Assembly (NCBI GenBank): GCA_023423835.1
Contig: JAFAEW010000092.1
Coordinates: forward strand, 1 to 9,333
Direction: 5' to 3'
DNA: 9,333 nucleotides
Origin: Bacteroidota bacterium
GTDB lineage: Bacteria; Bacteroidota; Bacteroidia; Chitinophagales; Chitinophagaceae
Shown: piece after piece, positions 6,792 to 9,333 of the stretch
How the letters are laid out: each line of letters begins with the position of its first letter
Numbering within the stretch: the stretch's first letter is position 1
Translations under genes and position numbers: made by a program
The notes under the pieces: model-generated
The model's database searches: none
The model's input: only the letters and a program-made list of their open reading frames with translations
Told to the model about the DNA's origin: nothing

Positions 6792-7814
6792 ATGAAAAAA
6801 ATAGGATTTTTATCTTTCGGACATTGGGGTGAACACCCATCCTACAAAGTGCGCTCGGCAAGCGACGCGCTTTTACAGTCCATCGATCTCGCTGTAGCTG
6901 CCGAAGAAATCGGACTCGATGGTGCGTATTTTCGCGTACACCATTTTGCCCAACAATTGGGATCACCGTTTCCATTGCTCGCTGCCATTGGTGCTAGGAC
7001 ACGTAAAATAGAAATCGGAACCGGAGTTATCGATATGCGATATGAAAATCCATTGTATATGGTGGAAGATGCTGGCGCTGCGGATTTGATTTCGGGCGGC
7101 CGTCTCCAATTGGGAATCAGCAGGGGTTCTCCGGAGCAGGTGATTGACGGATGGCGATATTTTGGATACCGGCCGGATGAAGAAGAGGATGATGCAGCGA
7201 TGGGCCGTCGCAAGGCTTTGGTCTTCCTGGATAAATTGAAGGGAGTAGGATTTGCACAACCGAGTCCGAACCCCATGTTTCCCAATCCGCCGGGTTTATT
7301 GCGGTTGGAACCTCATTCTGAGGGATTACGTGACCGCATCTGGTGGGGAGCGGGTTCAAATGCCACTGCTGAATGGGCTGCGGAAAATGGAATGAATCTT
7401 CAAAGTTCAACCTTGAAAGAGGATGAAAGCGGTAAGCCTTTTCATGTGCAGCAGGCGGAACAGATCAGGCTGTACAAGGCGGCCTGGAAGAAGGCAGGCC
7501 ATGCACGCGAACCAAGGGTTTCCGTCAGCCGTTCGGTTTTTGCATTGGTAAATGACATGGACCGGTATTATTTCGGCCATGAGGCGCAACGAAGCGATCA
7601 GATCGGTTTCATTGAAAAAAACAAACGAACCATTTTTGGGAGAAGTTACGCTGCAGAGCCAGATCAGCTCATAAAGGAATTATCAAAGGATGAAGCCATT
7701 CAGGAGGCAGACACGATTTTTTTAACCGTTCCCAATACACTCGGAGTTGATTATAACGTACACGTATTGTCGTCCATTTTGAAATATGTTGCGCCCGGAT
7801 TAGGATGGCGCTAG
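6792..7814 (+). CDS. LLM class flavin-dependent oxidoreductase (luciferase-like monooxygenase)
   Basis: The 340-residue product belongs to the bacterial luciferase-like TIM-barrel family, which uses reduced flavin, usually FMN or F420, for monooxygenase or dehydrogenase reactions in the cytoplasm. Visible landmarks are a first strand IGFLSFGHW, the AEEIGLDGAYFRVHHF helix-strand with a histidine pair near residue 50, IEIGTGVIDMRYENPLYMVEDA at about 73-94, and GGRLQLGISRGSPE at about 104-117, where the flavin phosphate is normally held. Length is normal for the family. The substrate cannot be read from the sequence; many paralogues are annotated only to family level. The ATG at 6792 immediately precedes the first barrel strand. 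The gene stands alone: a 211-base spacer lies before it and a convergent tRNA gene after it. Confidence 0.87.
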   Translation: MKKIGFLSFGHWGEHPSYKVRSASDALLQSIDLAVAAEEIGLDGAYFRVHHFAQQLGSPFPLLAAIGARTRKIEIGTGVIDMRYENPLYMVEDAGAADLISGGRLQLGISRGSPEQVIDGWRYFGYRPDEEEDDAAMGRRKALVFLDKLKGVGFAQPSPNPMFPNPPGLLRLEPHSEGLRDRIWWGAGSNATAEWAAENGMNLQSSTLKEDESGKPFHVQQAEQIRLYKAAWKKAGHAREPRVSVSRSVFALVNDMDRYYFGHEAQRSDQIGFIEKNKRTIFGRSYAAEPDQLIKELSKDEAIQEADTIFLTVPNTLGVDYNVHVLSSILKYVAPGLGWR

Positions 7815-7837
7815 GGTGAAAAGATAAAGCGTATTTT

Positions 7838-7856
7838 AAAGAATGATGCTCTTTTT
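7838..7856 (+). terminator. Weak candidate terminator after the flavin oxidoreductase gene
   Basis: AAAGA (7838-7842) and TCTTT (7850-7854) can pair around a seven-base loop, with a TTTTT run ending at 7856. It sits 24 bases after the stop, between convergent genes, which is the expected place for a terminator. The stem is only five pairs and AT-rich, so it is marginal. Confidence 0.25.
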
Positions 7857-7893
7857 ATTAGCAATAATTCATCAGCTAAAGTCAAATTAAAAG

Positions 7894-7967
7894 TCGGGAT
7901 GACTGGATTCGAACCAGCGACCTCTTCGTCCCGAACGAAGCACGCTACCGGACTGCGCTACATCCCG
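7894..7967 (-). tRNA. tRNA-Pro (anticodon CGG)
   Basis: Read on the minus strand from 7967 to 7894, the 74 bases fold as a complete cloverleaf. The acceptor stem CGGGATG pairs with CATCCCG, followed by discriminator A. The D arm is GCGC...GCGT. The anticodon stem CTTCG pairs with CGAAG around the loop TTCGGGA, which gives anticodon CGG for codon CCG. A five-base variable loop follows, and the T arm carries the loop TTCGAAT. The CGG anticodon and the CGGG acceptor start are typical of proline tRNAs. The 3' CCA is not encoded (the next minus-strand bases are CTT), so it must be added after transcription. The gene is convergent with the upstream oxidoreductase gene and divergent from the second TMEM175 gene. 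Confidence 0.96.
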
Positions 7968-7993
7968 AATAATTCCTTTTAATCAAGGAGCGG

Positions 7994-8024
7994 CAAAATT
8001 AAGTGATTATGAAATTCATGCAAA
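7994..8024 (-). promoter_or_regulatory. Bacteroidota promoter of tRNA-Pro: TTTG-N19-TAATTTTG
   Basis: On the minus strand, TTTG (8024-8021) is followed after exactly 19 bases by TAATTTTG (8001-7994). This matches both halves of the primary sigma factor consensus of Bacteroidota (TTTG at -33 and TAnnTTTG at -7) at the usual spacing. Transcription would begin about 20 bases before the first base of the mature tRNA, a sensible leader for RNase P removal. It is the best promoter in the window. Confidence 0.75.
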
Positions 8025-8093
8025 TCTTTTAGGTGAATTGATGAAAAAATAAAAGTTTTAGAGATTCTGATGGGGAAAAAAGGCCGAAATACT

Positions 8094-8101
8094 TACATTT
8101 A
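8094..8101 (+). promoter_or_regulatory. Possible -7 box (TACATTTA) for the second TMEM175 gene
   Basis: The box matches seven of the eight consensus positions of TAnnTTTG, with A for the last G, and ends 17 bases before the ATG at 8119. No convincing -33 TTTG is present at the usual distance. Its placement is the main support: the gene must be started here because the flanking tRNA gene runs the other way. Confidence 0.3.
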
Positions 8102-8118
8102 GTTATTAAATTCCTGCT

Positions 8119-8691
8119 ATGCCCACGAGCAGACTAGAAGCTTTCAGCGATGGCGTTCTGGCGATCATCATCACCATCATGGTGTTGAGCCTTGAAATCC
8201 CTGATGGCGTTGAATGGTCAAATCTAAAACCACTGGTGCCGACCTTGCTTGCCTACGTTCTCAGTTTCGTGTATGTAGGTATTTATTGGAATAATCACCA
8301 TCATCTAATGTTTATCACAAAAAAAGTAAACGGCAAAATACTGTGGGCTAATCTCCATCTTTTATTCTGGTTGTCACTGCTGCCTTTTGCAACCGGCTGG
8401 GTTGGAGAAAATCCACTGGAATCGAAGCCGGTGGCCTTATATGGCATTATTTTCCTGATGAGTGGAATCGCCTGGGAGATTCTCATAAAGATGATCGTTC
8501 AATCTGAAGGGGAGGATTCGGTAATCGGTGGAATCTATACCCGCGATAGAAAGGTTTCTCTTTCAATTTACCTGTATGCCGCGGGAGTGGCCTGCGCATT
8601 TTTTTTCCCTCCGCTCAGTCTCACTCTTTACGTTGTAGTAGCGGTATTGTGGTTTTTCCCGGATAAAAGGATCGAGCGTTTAATGGAATGA
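8119..8691 (+). CDS. Second TMEM175/DUF1211 family potassium-channel-like membrane protein
   Basis: The 190-residue protein carries RxxxFSD almost at its N-terminus (R5, F9, S10, D11) followed by the first helix GVLAIIITIMVLSLEIP, the classical bacterial TMEM175 opening. Further hydrophobic segments include LLAYVLSFVYVGIYW, which leads into a histidine run (NNHHHLMF), then LHLLFWLSLLPFATGW, YGIIFLMSGIAWEILI and two C-terminal helices, giving about six in total. The family forms tetrameric potassium-permeable channels; conduction by this protein is inferred. It shares the FSD motif and the YW-x-x-HH feature with the protein at 4725-5369, but the two are otherwise clearly different, so this is not a recent duplication. 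The ATG at 8119 gives the short N-terminus usual for the family. The gene appears to be monocistronic. Confidence 0.9.
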   Translation: MPTSRLEAFSDGVLAIIITIMVLSLEIPDGVEWSNLKPLVPTLLAYVLSFVYVGIYWNNHHHLMFITKKVNGKILWANLHLLFWLSLLPFATGWVGENPLESKPVALYGIIFLMSGIAWEILIKMIVQSEGEDSVIGGIYTRDRKVSLSIYLYAAGVACAFFFPPLSLTLYVVVAVLWFFPDKRIERLME

Positions 8692-8726
8692 AGCAGTTTG
8701 AAGGAGGAACGCTTCCGATAAATCTG

Positions 8727-8734
8727 TACTTTTA
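8727..8734 (+). promoter_or_regulatory. Possible -7 box (TACTTTTA) for the M14 peptidase gene
   Basis: The box matches seven of the eight positions of TAnnTTTG and ends 25 bases before the ATG at 8760. A TTTG at 8697-8700 is the only -33 candidate, but the 26-base spacing is too long. It is a tentative call. Confidence 0.3.
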
Positions 8735-8759
8735 GTTTTTCTTTTCCAATCTCTGTCGA

Positions 8760-9333
8760 ATGAAGATATTTTTATCCATCGTAGTATTTTTTTTATTCAT
8801 CCATTGTACCAGAAGTTTCGGACAGCAACCAACCTCCCCACAGGCATTTTTAGGATATTCTTTGGGAGAAAAATTTACGCCGGTCAATTCCATCTACAGT
8901 TATTTTGAGGCGGTTGCCACAGCCAATCCCTCCACCGTGAAGATTGAGAATTATGGCACCACTTATGAAGGCCGAAAGCTGCTGCTCGCATTTATTTCCT
9001 CGAAAGAAAATATGGATAAGCTGGAATCCATCCGCCAAAATAATCTTCGGCTCGCCGGATTGCTGAATGACCAATCTGCAGCGATCTCAGCCAACACTCC
9101 CGCCATTCTCTGGCTTAGTTTCAATGTGCATGGCAATGAACCTTCTTCCTCGGAAGCGGCGATGAAACTGCTGTATGCATTGGCCGATCCCAATAATACG
9201 GAAACAAAGGAATGGCTTAAAAATGTGGTGGTGATTATTGATCCCTGTTTAAATCCGGATGGGAGAGAGCGCTATACGAACTGGTACCGGTCGGTTTCCG
9301 GACCAACTCCTGATGCTAATCCTGTGGCAATGG
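8760..9333 (+). CDS. Secreted M14 family zinc carboxypeptidase, N-terminal part (3' end outside window)
   Basis: An open frame from the ATG at 8760 reaches the right edge without a stop, giving 191 residues. A signal peptide is evident: MKIF start, hydrophobic residues 3-14, likely cleavage near SFG-Q at about 21/22. The following region (FTPVNSIYSYFEAVA, then YGTTYEGRKLLLAFIS) matches the start of an M14 catalytic domain. FNVHGNEPSSSEA at about 122-134 supplies the HxxE zinc ligands H124 and E127, and IIDPCLNPDGRERY, around 159-172, is the next conserved block, with an Asn-Pro-Asp-Gly turn and an arginine near the substrate pocket. The third zinc ligand (His) and the catalytic Glu lie beyond the window. 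These enzymes remove C-terminal residues from peptides; this one should act in the periplasm or outside the cell. Whether it has a C-terminal secretion domain cannot be seen. Confidence 0.88.
   Translation, partial: MKIFLSIVVFFLFIHCTRSFGQQPTSPQAFLGYSLGEKFTPVNSIYSYFEAVATANPSTVKIENYGTTYEGRKLLLAFISSKENMDKLESIRQNNLRLAGLLNDQSAAISANTPAILWLSFNVHGNEPSSSEAAMKLLYALADPNNTETKEWLKNVVVIIDPCLNPDGRERYTNWYRSVSGPTPDANPVAM

Noticed and set aside
7858..7879. TTAGC...GCTAA inverted repeat beside the tRNA as a tRNA terminator
   Set aside because: The stem is only five pairs with a 12-base loop and has no T-run in the minus-strand direction.

Overview
The window looks like a chromosomal segment from a member of the Bacteroidota. 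The evidence is a C-terminal type IX secretion (T9SS) sorting domain, a DUF4402 secreted protein paired with an usher-like outer-membrane protein, TAnnTTTG-type -7 promoter boxes instead of sigma-70 boxes, and almost no Shine-Dalgarno sequences. Base composition is moderate, and I saw no insertion sequence, integrase, phage gene or CRISPR array. An order or genus cannot be named from this sequence alone.

Layout, left to right. Positions 2-4170 hold three closely spaced plus-strand genes for the cell envelope: the C-terminal part of a T9SS-exported surface protein, a small secreted DUF4402 protein, and an 865-residue usher-like barrel protein. The gaps are 12 and 17 bases, so co-transcription is likely. 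Positions 4187-5369 hold rimM (ribosome maturation) and, 11 bases later, a TMEM175/DUF1211 potassium-channel-like membrane protein. Positions 5429-7814 are metabolic: a saccharopine/lysine-dehydrogenase-family oxidoreductase, a 211-base spacer with a small hairpin, and a luciferase-like flavin-dependent oxidoreductase. Positions 7815-8118 contain no protein gene but hold a minus-strand tRNA-Pro(CGG) with a very clear Bacteroidota promoter. Positions 8119-8691 encode a second TMEM175-family protein. From 8760 to the right edge runs the N-terminal third or less of a secreted M14 zinc carboxypeptidase.

How the genes work together. The first block is the most interesting. DUF4402 proteins and usher-like barrels are expected to form a chaperone-usher-type surface assembly route, and here the pair follows directly on a T9SS substrate. 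No periplasmic chaperone is visible in the window. The usher keeps a recognisable middle (plug-like) region but has an unusual N-terminus, an EF-hand-like calcium loop and a carboxypeptidase-regulatory-like C-terminus. The rest looks like housekeeping and accessory metabolism, with two divergent single-repeat TMEM175 genes about 2.7 kb apart.
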